Source: Peribacillus deserti (GTDB taxonomy: Bacteria > Bacillota > Bacilli > Bacillales > DSM-1321). From it: a DNA stretch of 64,000 nucleotides. The notes below the pieces were generated by a model. That model searched no databases. It had not been told where the DNA came from and worked only from the letters and a program-made list of their open reading frames with translations. The position numbers and the translations under genes are program-made. Every line of letters begins with the position of its first letter. The stretch's first letter is position 1. The stretch is from contig NZ_JAFBFI010000002.1 of assembly GCF_016909175.1 (NCBI RefSeq), forward strand, positions 186,001 to 250,000. The letters run 5' to 3'. Positions 9,208-16,754 of this stretch are shown one piece after another.

Positions 9208-10440
9208 TTATTTGGAGAACCTGATTTTATGTTCCTTAATAGCGCATTGATAAACCTCCACTATGCGATTAACGGCTTTATCTAAGGACCAATGCTCGAG
9301 ACCCCATTTCTGTGCTCGGATACCGAGATTTTTCATGTAATTTTCATGGGTAAGCAGATAATTGATATGCATGCATAAACTCGATGGATCCCCAGCGGGT
9401 GTAATTACACCTGTATTTCCGTGTTCCACGATTTCAGGTAATCCGCCTGCATCGGATACAACTACAGCTTTTCCGGCAATTTGGGCTTCTATTACAGCTA
9501 AAGGCTGGTTTTCAAGAAGACTTGGAAGTACGAAGATATCGGATATAGACAATAAATAAGGGATATCATCCCGACTGCCAAAGAAAATGATATCTTGGTC
9601 CAATCCGCTTGATTTACTTTGATTAATAAGCTGTGCTGCCTTATCTCCGTCCCCGACAATCCAGCAGACCCAGTCATTTCGTATTTTTTTCAACTGGCCT
9701 AGGGCGGTTATTAGATGATGTACTCCTTTAAGCTCAGCCAGTCTCCCTGCATAAATAATGACTTTCTTGTCTATTGGGCGCTCAATTTCTGAATTATCGC
9801 TCATCCGTTTTAGGAAAAGGTCTGTTTCATACCCATAGTGTAAAATCTTGATTTGAGCTTCAGGAACATGAAACTCATTTGTAAATATATTCTTTAACCA
9901 TTCATTGGCTACAATCGTTGTTACAGCAGCGGTTGCGCCCTCATTTTCAGTTTCATCGAAATATTGGCAGGCTAAATGTGAAGTTGGAGTCTTATTAACG
10001 TGGGTTACATGATGCTTTAGTTCATGAGCTGCACAGCCATGAATGGAAGCCACTAAAGTGGTTCCTTCTGGTTTTACACGATTCATGCACGCGGTGGAAA
10101 AAACATCCTGTGTATGAATAACATCATATTGACCCAGGCCTAAATGTTGAATCCCTAACTCGTAAAATCGTTGTGTATGTTCATAAAACTTTACGACTGG
10201 ATCTTGACTAAGGGAAGGTCTGGTTAGTACATTTAATTGCGCTCTCATCGTTGGATCCAGATTATTTCTCCTGAATTCACGATGTTCATTTACCACATGG
10301 ACGAAGCTTTGACCTTCGCCGTAGCCCATTAAATCCACTGAATGCCCCATTGACTCCAGTTTGCCTTTTAATTGCTCCATGTATTTCCAAACTCCTCCTA
10401 CGTGTGGAACAATCCAGAACGTGGCAAGCAGTATTTTCAT
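9208..10440 (-). CDS. Glycosyltransferase, family GT4 (GT-B fold)
   Basis: A retaining glycosyltransferase of 410 residues. The N-terminal half begins MKILLATFWIVPHVGGV with the glycine-rich loop. The C-terminal donor domain has IIYAGRLAELKGVHHLI (about 238), WIVGDGDKA, and the E-x7-E motif region LPSLLENQPLAVIEAQIAGKAVV near 320. No signal peptide or membrane segment is seen, so it acts in the cytoplasm or at the inner membrane face. It is 122 bp upstream of the epimerase on the same strand and is probably co-transcribed. Acceptor and sugar are unknown. Confidence 0.88.
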   Translation of the reverse strand: MKILLATFWIVPHVGGVWKYMEQLKGKLESMGHSVDLMGYGEGQSFVHVVNEHREFRRNNLDPTMRAQLNVLTRPSLSQDPVVKFYEHTQRFYELGIQHLGLGQYDVIHTQDVFSTACMNRVKPEGTTLVASIHGCAAHELKHHVTHVNKTPTSHLACQYFDETENEGATAAVTTIVANEWLKNIFTNEFHVPEAQIKILHYGYETDLFLKRMSDNSEIERPIDKKVIIYAGRLAELKGVHHLITALGQLKKIRNDWVCWIVGDGDKAAQLINQSKSSGLDQDIIFFGSRDDIPYLLSISDIFVLPSLLENQPLAVIEAQIAGKAVVVSDAGGLPEIVEHGNTGVITPAGDPSSLCMHINYLLTHENYMKNLGIRAQKWGLEHWSLDKAVNRIVEVYQCAIKEHKIRFSK

Positions 10441-10918
10441 TTAATTACTCCTTTGGACATACCTAGTTTTTAAATGTATGTTCTCTTTATATTCATATTC
10501 AGGCAGAACTCCAGTGCTATATAGTTATTTACCTATTTTGGAACATGAAGAAGCCCGTGTTTTAAAGTCCATTGTTGATTTTGGCTGTATGTTAATCTTC
10601 GCTGCTGGCGCGAAACTCCTGCGCGAGAATTGGGTCAAGGGAGACCCACAGTCTTAAACGTAAGAGGACGCGCCCTGATCGCCTGCGAAGTGCCCTTTGC
10701 TGGAGTTATCTGGCAATTTTAACAGAGCTAAATAAAAAAGAAGTTTCACTCCTTTTTTCCTTTCATGCAGGAGTATGCACTTTTGTCCCTTTCATTTCTC
10801 CTGCTATTTGCATAAGTTAAAGTAGTGTTTATATAAGGATCAATTCACTGGTAACAAAATTAAAAAGCTATCATTTAAAAAACCTATTTGAACCATTCAT
10901 GTATCTGGAGGAGGAATT
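10441..10918. other. Gap between divergent glycosyltransferases, with GC-rich repeat relic
   Basis: The 478-bp divergent spacer must contain the promoters of both the GT4 and GT2 genes. It holds a GC-rich repeat relic (separate entry) and a short A/T stem near 10736-10760 (AAAAAAG / CTTTTTT). No gene is seen. Confidence 0.5.
10569..10713. repeat. Degenerate GC-rich dispersed Bacillaceae intergenic repeat
   Basis: The ordered pieces CTGGCGCGAAACTCCTGCG, AGGGAGACCC, AAGAGGACGCGCC, GCCTGCGAAGTGCC and CTGGAG recall, from memory, the ~150-bp GC-rich element scattered between genes in many Bacillaceae (whose copies read like gACTCCTGCGGGA ... GTGAGACCCC ... AGCGAAGTGCC). This copy has diverged. 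It stands out from its AT-rich flanks. The assignment was not checked against a database. Confidence 0.5.
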
Positions 10919-11635
10919 ATGAATCCTAAAGTCACTATAATTATTCCATTTTATAATTGCAGGTATGTGGATCAGGCAATCAGCAGTGCCTTGAATCAAA
11001 CATACTCCCATATAGAGATTATCGTTGTAGATGATGGATCGACGGATTTTACAGAAAAAATAGACCCATTTAAGGATAAAATACGTTATTTGAGAAAAGA
11101 GAATGGAGGAACCGCTACAGCGTTAAACATGGGAATTGAAGAAGCAGCCGGAGAATATATTGCTTGGTTAAGTTCTGACGATTATTTTCTAACGGATAAA
11201 TTATCAAAACAAATGTCCTTTATGCTTTCACACCAGGCAGAGGTTAGTTTTACTAATTATGATTGCGTTGATAAAAAAAATAGGGTACTAAGCGCGATAA
11301 ATGGAAAACGGTTTTTGAATGCAAACGAAGTAAGAAAAGACTTCTTGAATGGGAATCCCATTAATGGCTGTACAGTCCTCATAAAGAAGGATGTTTTTAC
11401 TGAGATCGGATCATTCAATCCTTTTTTTCGTTATACACATGATTATGAAATGTGGTTCCGTTTGATTGTGAAGGGATATAACATACACTATTTGGATGAA
11501 GTTCTGACAAAATTCAGACAGCACGAGGCTTCCGGAACACGACATTATCAAGCTGAAATGCAAAAAGAAATAACAATTATTGAAGGTTCTTATCGGCATC
11601 TCCTTATGAACCTCATTAAACAGTCTAAGAGATAA
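10919..11635 (+). CDS. Glycosyltransferase, family GT2
   Basis: A compact 238-residue GT-A enzyme without membrane helices. It has TIIIPFYNCRYVDQAI at 5-20, VVDDGSTD at about 39-46, the segment KENGGTATALNMGIEEA, AWLSSDDYF as the metal-binding DXD-like motif (SDD, ~85), and HDYEMWFRL near 178 matching the ED-type catalytic base region. Likely adds one sugar to a surface glycan or glycoprotein. The ATG follows GGAGGAGG. It runs 65 bp ahead of the sulfotransferase gene on the same strand. Confidence 0.88.
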   Translation: MNPKVTIIIPFYNCRYVDQAISSALNQTYSHIEIIVVDDGSTDFTEKIDPFKDKIRYLRKENGGTATALNMGIEEAAGEYIAWLSSDDYFLTDKLSKQMSFMLSHQAEVSFTNYDCVDKKNRVLSAINGKRFLNANEVRKDFLNGNPINGCTVLIKKDVFTEIGSFNPFFRYTHDYEMWFRLIVKGYNIHYLDEVLTKFRQHEASGTRHYQAEMQKEITIIEGSYRHLLMNLIKQSKR

Positions 11636-11700
11636 CGATCATATAGAGCTGAACTTACGTCGTGGCAGATTAATCAAATATTAAATGGAGGTTTTGTAAA

Positions 11701-12426
11701 TTGAGTAATCATGATCTAACGGTTTTTCTGCATATCCCTAAAACTGGCGGCACAACATTAAACCAAATCTTTAGAAAACAATACCAAATCTTTGAATTTT
11801 TTGATCACGATTCACTGGAATATAAGGTTATAAAGCTTGATCAATTAACTGAAGAACAAAAGAAGCAAATTAAAGCGGTAGCGGGTCATTATTCTTATGG
11901 CATACATGAAGAGTTTTCACAATCCTTTACTTATTTCACTATGCTGCGCGATCCTGTTAACCGGGTGATTTCTTTATATTATTTTTTGAGGGATTATCCG
12001 GGTTATGAAAGGCTGCAAACGATGAGCCTAGAGGAATATGTTATAAAAGAAGATGAAGCACACAATGGACAGACTGTTCTGATCAGTGGTTCTCTTGAGA
12101 ACCCAGACTTAGAAAAAGCAAAAGAAAGATTGAAAAAATTTGCTATGGTCGGCATTACAGAAAAGTTCAATGAATCATTATTCTTATTGCAAAAGACCTT
12201 TGATTGGAAGGATATTCTTTATCGGAAAGAAAACATTACGATGAACCGCCCCTCCCGCGATGAAATTCCTACTGACGTAATAAACCTCATTAAACAATAT
12301 AATTCTTTAGATATAGAACTATATGAATTTGCTAAAAAGCTATATCAAGAAAAACTCCATTCACTTTCTCCAGATGAGCAGGCTCAGTTAGAAAAATATA
12401 TTCAAGAACAAAGTTTATTATCATAA
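11701..12426 (+). CDS. Sulfotransferase family protein (heparan-sulfate 2-O type fold)
   Basis: A 241-residue protein carrying both PAPS-binding signatures: FLHIPKTGGTTL (residues 9-20, the 5'-phosphosulfate loop) and TMLRDPVNRVISLYYF (about 80-95, the 3'-phosphate site). The remainder is helical and charged. It would move sulfate from PAPS onto a carbohydrate hydroxyl. Together with the GT2 gene just upstream it suggests sulfated glycan or glycolipid production. The start is TTG, supported by GGAGG at a spacing of ~9 nt; the next in-frame ATG is too far inside to be the start. Confidence 0.8.
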   Translation: MSNHDLTVFLHIPKTGGTTLNQIFRKQYQIFEFFDHDSLEYKVIKLDQLTEEQKKQIKAVAGHYSYGIHEEFSQSFTYFTMLRDPVNRVISLYYFLRDYPGYERLQTMSLEEYVIKEDEAHNGQTVLISGSLENPDLEKAKERLKKFAMVGITEKFNESLFLLQKTFDWKDILYRKENITMNRPSRDEIPTDVINLIKQYNSLDIELYEFAKKLYQEKLHSLSPDEQAQLEKYIQEQSLLS

Positions 12427-12434
12427 GATAGGGA

Positions 12435-12461
12435 AAGCCGGAACAAGGATGTTCCGGCTTA
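12435..12461. terminator. Bidirectional terminator between convergent genes
   Basis: AAGCCGGAAC pairs perfectly with GTTCCGGCTT around a 6-nt loop. It serves the sulfotransferase gene on the plus strand and overlaps the stop codon of the minus-strand GT4 gene, a very compact arrangement. Neither arm is followed by a long U tract. Confidence 0.65.
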
Positions 12462-13550
12462 TGTGTTTTGGGGGTTAAAAGGAATTCCAAGAGCTTCCAG
12501 CATAGAGATAAAATTACGTGAGTATAAATCAGGATTAAAATGGTTCATGACATGTTCGAAGGCATTTGTGCGGATTTTTTCTCTTATTGGCAGATTAGTC
12601 ATTAACTCTATTGCCTCTGTCAGTGCTTCAGCTATATTTCCAATTGTATAATATTTTCCTGTTTGATTATGGATGATAGAGCTTCTTACTCCATCCGAAT
12701 CGGTCGTTAGTATAGGGCATTTGCAGCTCATTGCTTCGAGTATGGAGTAGGGTGCGCCTTCTACTTTCGAGGTTGAACATAGGAAACCGCCAGAATCACC
12801 AATGCGTGAAAAAATTTCTTCCATTTGAGAATTAGGAACATTAGCATGCAGAGTGAGATTTTTTCTCACATTTAATTCAGTAAGCAGCCGTTCAAATTCG
12901 ATTCTTTCCTTTGGATCACCCAAGGTTGGATCTTCAAACATGTGCAGCTGTATATTAGGATTATGCTTGGTAATAAGCTGATGTCCTATATGAAGGAATT
13001 CCTTCCAGTTTTTATTATCTTCTATCCTCCCGATCCATGCGACCATAGGTTCAGGTGCTGCTGTTACAGGCTGGTAAGAAAATTGAGCAGTATCAAAGCA
13101 ATTATTGAAACTAAATTGAGGAAAAGAAGGGTAAAGCTCATTTATTAATTGTACAATGTGTGGAGTTTTGGGATTCAGGAATGCATCAGCATGAGCCGTG
13201 ACATGTGGAATAGCATTTTGCAGCGCTCTTCTCGCTGTTTCTTTCGGTCCATATCCCTGAATTTCGATAATGATCTTTCCTTTATAACCCATGGACCTGA
13301 ATCTTGGCAAAGCCAGGAAATCAGAAACTACAATGATTGCGCTATAATTTCCCTTTTTTAATATCTTTTTTATTTCTTTGTTATCATTCGTAATAAAGGT
13401 TGGACCACCATGATCATTTACCAAATCTCTACGCTTCTCATAGTAAAGGAAATGACTGTTAATATTGTATTTTTTAAGAGCTTTGCTCCGTTGACGATTT
13501 AGAGTTTCTACACCGCCGCTCGGAACGTAGAAGACAAATAAAACATTCAT
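12459..13550 (-). CDS. Glycosyltransferase, family GT4
   Basis: A GT-B glycosyltransferase of 363 residues. It starts MNVLFVFYVPSGGVETLNRQ with the acceptor-side glycine loop; the donor domain shows VAWIGRIEDNKNWKEFL, LHANVPNSQMEEIF and the E-x7-E segment STSKVEGAPYSILEAMSC near residue 280. The start chosen is the ATG with GGAGGAAGAAT directly upstream. A frame 20 codons longer would start inside a 13-bp inverted repeat and is disfavoured. It converges on the sulfotransferase gene. Confidence 0.87.
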   Translation of the reverse strand: MNVLFVFYVPSGGVETLNRQRSKALKKYNINSHFLYYEKRRDLVNDHGGPTFITNDNKEIKKILKKGNYSAIIVVSDFLALPRFRSMGYKGKIIIEIQGYGPKETARRALQNAIPHVTAHADAFLNPKTPHIVQLINELYPSFPQFSFNNCFDTAQFSYQPVTAAPEPMVAWIGRIEDNKNWKEFLHIGHQLITKHNPNIQLHMFEDPTLGDPKERIEFERLLTELNVRKNLTLHANVPNSQMEEIFSRIGDSGGFLCSTSKVEGAPYSILEAMSCKCPILTTDSDGVRSSIIHNQTGKYYTIGNIAEALTEAIELMTNLPIREKIRTNAFEHVMNHFNPDLYSRNFISMLEALGIPFNPQNT

Positions 13551-13606
13551 ATTCTTCCTCCAACATTTGAATAATAAGTGCTGATATTTATTTTTATTCT
13601 TTAAAT

Positions 13607-13646
13607 GCATATCCCCTCCTGTACTATCATTCTGGAGGGGATATGC
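13607..13646. terminator. Perfect 13-bp inverted repeat, candidate terminator for the 13732 gene
   Basis: GCATATCCCCTCC pairs with GGAGGGGATATGC around a 14-nt loop. It lies downstream of the minus-strand gene ending at 13732 and upstream of the GT4 start. The sequence after it on the minus strand (ATTTAAAG) is not a clean U tract, so it may be an mRNA-stabilising hairpin instead. Confidence 0.5.
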
Positions 13647-13731
13647 TGCTGGAAAGATCGAGTAGCATTAAGGAATCAATCGCAAGGCTGGTTTACTATC
13701 TACAACAAAAGGTTATTGTTATTCGGCAAGA

Positions 13732-14175
13732 TTAGTCAGAGTAGGCAGCCGCGTTAAAACTTTCAGGCCCCGTACGTGTAGGTGCAATTGCGACTCCACC
13801 TTCAGTACTAACAAACGCTTGATAAACTAAAAGCGACCCTGGGTTAGGCGGCCGATAGTCTGCACCCGTAACCGTAATGATTCTTCGATTAACAGCCCCG
13901 ATTGCACCTAATGCTATTGGCAGTTCTGTTGCTGAATAAATAAGAACGGCATTTGGTCCTGTACCTCTGAAAATGGAAATTCTAATTGGAACTGCAATCG
14001 CAGCTACTGAACTGATAGCAACTGTTGCAGTAAATTGAACCCGAATGTTAGGCCCTGCGCCATCTGTTCTTAAACCGAGTGTCCCAAAGAGTGCCGGTGT
14101 CGCTGTAACCGGTATGGAGATTCCGCCGCTAATACTCATGTTCTGGGAAATGTGAGCATCTAATAATTTAACCAT
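13732..14175 (-). CDS. Hypothetical beta-rich protein, possible spore-surface component
   Basis: A 147-residue protein I do not recognise by family. It has no signal peptide and no cysteine, and is rich in Ala, Gly, Ile, Thr and Val in alternating hydrophobic patterns that suggest a beta sandwich. A compact fold of this composition resembles C1q/TNF-like exosporium proteins, but I see no diagnostic motif. The gene is monocistronic with CGAGGTG before the ATG. A SigK-like promoter (separate entry) fits late mother-cell expression. The spore-surface role is inference from promoter and composition only. Confidence 0.6.
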   Translation of the reverse strand: MVKLLDAHISQNMSISGGISIPVTATPALFGTLGLRTDGAGPNIRVQFTATVAISSVAAIAVPIRISIFRGTGPNAVLIYSATELPIALGAIGAVNRRIITVTGADYRPPNPGSLLVYQAFVSTEGGVAIAPTRTGPESFNAAAYSD

Positions 14176-14208
14176 AAAATTAACACCTCGTTTCTAACCG
14201 AACTACAT

Positions 14209-14237
14209 TATCATATGAGTTTGTTTTTAATTGGTAT
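14209..14237 (-). promoter_or_regulatory. Candidate SigK promoter
   Basis: On the minus strand ATACC is followed 15 nt later by CATATGATA. The SigK consensus is an AC-containing -35 and CATAnnnTA at -10 with about 15-17 nt between. The predicted start (~14202) leaves a ~27-nt leader that contains the ribosome binding site of the 13732-14175 gene. Confidence 0.5.
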
Positions 14238-14354
14238 AGACAAGCACCCCATAAAATTCTATTTATTATATATGATTCTGAGATGGAATCTAGAATGTTG
14301 ATTACCCGAGGATAGTGGGAAGATAAAGGGATTCAATGCAGACTACAGTAAAAA

Positions 14355-14545
14355 ATGGCATTCCCTTAGCCTTGGCACAAAAATGAACTTCCGCACAATT
14401 AAGGAGAGTTAAGGCTCAATTACCTGAAGTAAGAAAAAAGAACCAATTAGCTTCGGCACAATTATTGAAGGAGAATTATTTTGAAAAATGGCTTAATTAT
14501 TTTAAATAATGGCTCAATAAATTGCGTAAACGGCGTAGTTGAATT
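14355..14545. repeat. Word array: GGCaCAATTA word at ~20-bp steps
   Basis: Variants of GGCACAATTA recur: GGCACAAAA (14374), CGCACAATTA (14393), GGCTCAATTA (14413), ACCAATTA (14442), GGCACAATTA (14455), GAATTA (14473), GGCTTAATTA (14490), GGCTCAATAA (14511). Several steps are 20-21 bp, others 14-15 or 27, so the array is less regular than those at 4770 and 21129. The DNA between words is not conserved. Confidence 0.45.
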
Positions 14546-14769
14546 GAACATCCAGACAGAGAAGCATTTGGAGCTGCTGTGAAAAATGGCTTGAATGCAA
14601 TGATAATTGAATCCGAACAATTAAAAGAGTTCAGCTCATTATTTGTGGATACGCCAGTTCATGTTTAATCCAGATTTATTTCTCGAACAAAATGCCAGGA
14701 TAGATGAGCTTGAGGGAAATAAAGAATATACTAGAAGGAAGACTTACAGAGCAGAAAGAAGGAAGCTGA

Positions 14770-15771
14770 ATGAGATTAAGTATATTAGATCAGGCCCCTA
14801 TTTTATCAGGAGGAACTCCAGGGGAGGCTCTTTCGGAATCAGCAAAGCTCGCTCAAATCGGAGAGAAATTAGGATACAGCCGTTACTGGATTGCTGAACA
14901 CCATGATCTTAAAGGACTTGCGTGCCCCTCACCAGAGGTAATGCTCGGGTACATTGGCGCACTTACAAATAAGATTCGTTTAGGTTCTGGTGCGGTCTTA
15001 CTGCCCCATTATAAGCCTTATAAAGTAGCAGAAACGTTTAATCTACTCGCGACTCTTTTTCCTGGCCGTATCGATCTTGGCATTGGCAGGGCGCCGGGTG
15101 GATCTGCAGAGGCGGCAGAGGCTTTATCCGGTAATTTTTTAGAGAAGGTCTGGAAAATGCCTGAAGCGGTTAAGGAGCTTATTCACTTTTTATATAACGA
15201 TTTCCCTCTGGAATCTATATATTCAAAAATTACAGCTGCTCCTTTGCCAGTCATCCCTCCAAAGCCCTGGCTATTGGGAACAAGTGAAAAAAGTGCTGTA
15301 TTAGCAGCAGAAAATGGAACAGCCTATGTGTTTGGCCAATTTATGAGTGACAAGAACGGAGCTGAAATAGTAAAAAAATATCAAAGCAATTTCAAAAAAA
15401 ATACAAGGACCGCACATCCGGAAGTAATCATAACGGTTTCAGTTTTTTGTGCGGAAACAGAAGAGCGTGCAGAAGATCTCGCTCTATGTCATTTTGTTTG
15501 GAGAATACAGCAGGAGTCTGGACAGAGTGAACCCGGAATTCCCTCAGCTGCTGAAGCTAAAAGCTATATTTTGTCTGTTGAGGAAAAAGCCAGATTTGCT
15601 GGCTATAAAAATAAGATCGTCTACGGCAATCCGGCACAGGTAAAAACCAAGCTTTTAAAAATAGCATCCGAATATAACACGGACGAAATCATGATTGTGA
15701 CGATAACGCCATCATATGAGGAGCGCATCGAGTCTTATAAGCTTATCGCTAATGAAATGTTTGCGATTTAG
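14770..15771 (+). CDS. LLM class (luciferase-like) flavin-dependent oxidoreductase
   Basis: A 333-residue TIM-barrel FMN-dependent monooxygenase-like protein of the MsnO8/YceB group. Typical features are the start MRLSILDQAPILSGG, YWIAEHHD (~45), [35 protein letters not shown] (~100) and PWLLGTSEKSA. It lacks the non-homologous loop of true luciferase alpha chains. Substrate unknown; relatives often act on alkanes, sulfonates or aldehydes. AGGAAG lies just ahead of the ATG. A paralog with the same blocks is encoded at 35819-36859. It is followed by a truncated gene. Confidence 0.85.
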   Translation: MRLSILDQAPILSGGTPGEALSESAKLAQIGEKLGYSRYWIAEHHDLKGLACPSPEVMLGYIGALTNKIRLGSGAVLLPHYKPYKVAETFNLLATLFPGRIDLGIGRAPGGSAEAAEALSGNFLEKVWKMPEAVKELIHFLYNDFPLESIYSKITAAPLPVIPPKPWLLGTSEKSAVLAAENGTAYVFGQFMSDKNGAEIVKKYQSNFKKNTRTAHPEVIITVSVFCAETEERAEDLALCHFVWRIQQESGQSEPGIPSAAEAKSYILSVEEKARFAGYKNKIVYGNPAQVKTKLLKIASEYNTDEIMIVTITPSYEERIESYKLIANEMFAI

Positions 15772-15830
15772 AGGATAAGGTATTTATTACCCCGAAATAA
15801 AATACCTACATACAAAAAAGGGGGATAGAT

Positions 15831-16013
15831 ATGGATCAATTTGTTTTTGCCTGTATCGTCCCGCATGGCGGTGAAATTATTCCCGAGTTAATGGGCAGCC
15901 AACCTGAACGGATGCAGGAAACAAGAAACAGTATGTATAAAGTTGGCGAAGAAATGAGCAAGTCAGAGCCAGATTGTATCGTTCTTTTAACACCTGGGCC
16001 ATGCTGGAGATGA
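15831..16013 (+). pseudogene. Truncated class III extradiol dioxygenase-like (LigB fold) gene
   Basis: The first ~56 codons read like the start of a LigB-superfamily protein: FACIVPHGGEIIPEL, ETRNSMYKVGEE and PDCIVLLTPG, where the family continues LTPHG with metal-binding histidine. The family is normally 250-300 residues, but here the frame enters the first unit of a 52-bp tandem repeat (from about 16000) and stops at a TGA within it. No remainder of the gene is recognisable beyond the array at 16257. A good GGGGG site precedes the ATG, so the stub may still be translated. Confidence 0.65.
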
Positions 16014-16256
16014 AGGCCAAAATCAGGTGAGGAGCCCGAGAAAAGTCCTTCATGCGGGAGATGAAGGCCAAAATCAGGTGAGGAGCCCGAGAAAAAGTCC
16101 TTCATGCGGGAGATAAAGGCCAAAATCAGGTGAGGAGCCCGAGAAAAAGTCCTTCATGTTGGAGATGATGGCCAAAATCAGGTGAGAGGCCAGATAAAAG
16201 TCCTTCATGCGGGAGATGAAGGTCGAACTCAAGTGAGGAGCCAGTAAAAAGTCCTT
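16000..16256. repeat. Five-copy 50-52 bp tandem repeat with GTCCTTCAT hairpin
   Basis: Units begin CATGCGGGAGATGAAGG and end AGTCCTT, at 16000, 16051, 16103, 16155 and 16206 (lengths 51, 52, 52, 51, ~50). Units 2 and 3 are almost identical; units 4 and 5 are diverged. Across each junction GTCCTTCAT can pair with ATGAAGGcC to give a short hairpin. The same hairpin arms and 52-bp period recur at 18991-19100 and 37757-37872. Short open frames on both strands here are products of the repeat. Confidence 0.9.
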
Positions 16257-16409
16257 TAACAACTGTAAAAGGGAAGACCTCTCCTATATATATAGGAACG
16301 GCTTTGTTTAAAATGAGAAGGGATATAACCAACAAGCTATTTTATATATCCTCTAAAAAGGGAAGAATTACATTATAATAACTAGAATTATAAGAAGTGA
16401 GGGATAGCC
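16014..16409. other. Gap of 396 bp: repeat array plus ferredoxin leader
   Basis: Up to 16256 this is the tandem repeat. The remaining ~150 bp include TATATATATAG-rich DNA and the leader of the ferredoxin gene. No further gene is seen. Confidence 0.6.
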
Positions 16410-16727
16410 ATGCCGAGATTAACTGTATTTGGATATGGAGATTTTGAAGTAGAACATGGGAAGAAACTCGTACTGGCCATGGAGGATAATGGTATTCATA
16501 TTCTTCATCGGTGCGGCGGGAAAGCTAAATGCACAACATGCAGGGTAGAAGTATTGGACGGAGAATTAAGCGATTTGACCGAAAAAGAACTTAAGGTATT
16601 TGAACAATCGATCGACGATCAATTGCGTTTATCGTGCCAGCTGCGTGTGACTGGAGACTTAGCAGTACGTCCAATCAAGACAGTTGAAAATAGCGGCCTG
16701 GAAGCAGGACCAAGACCTGAAGATTAA
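16410..16727 (+). CDS. 2Fe-2S ferredoxin
   Basis: A 105-residue protein with a single [2Fe-2S] beta-grasp domain. The cluster cysteines are spaced C-x5-C-x2-C in CGGKAKCTTC (about residues 35-44), with the fourth in LRLSCQL (~74), which fits the adrenodoxin/Isc type. It carries electrons to an unknown oxidase or reductase. GTGAGGGATAG precedes the ATG. It runs 27 bp ahead of rpiA on the same strand and is likely co-transcribed. Confidence 0.88.
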   Translation: MPRLTVFGYGDFEVEHGKKLVLAMEDNGIHILHRCGGKAKCTTCRVEVLDGELSDLTEKELKVFEQSIDDQLRLSCQLRVTGDLAVRPIKTVENSGLEAGPRPED

Positions 16728-16754
16728 TACAAAAGTAAAAAGGAGGGTGCCATT

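Larger units (their letters stand above)
14176..14769. other. Gap of 594 bp with CACAATTA word array
   Basis: The stretch begins with the promoter of the minus-strand gene, then contains the periodic CACAATTA word array (14355-14545). The last ~120 bp before the oxidoreductase gene read as low-complexity, purine-rich sequence. No gene supported. Confidence 0.5.

Noticed and set aside
14643-14897. Plus-strand frame overlapping the LLM oxidoreductase start
   Set aside because: It overlaps a well supported gene in another frame, has no ribosome binding site and starts in low-complexity DNA.
16000-16256. CRISPR array
   Set aside because: Units of 51-52 bp are repeated throughout their length; there are no unique spacers between short constant repeats and no cas genes nearby.
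15836-16335. Several minus-strand open frames of 60-95 codons
   Set aside because: They are translations of the 52-bp repeat (recurring peptide blocks such as FISRMKDF) without ribosome binding sites.
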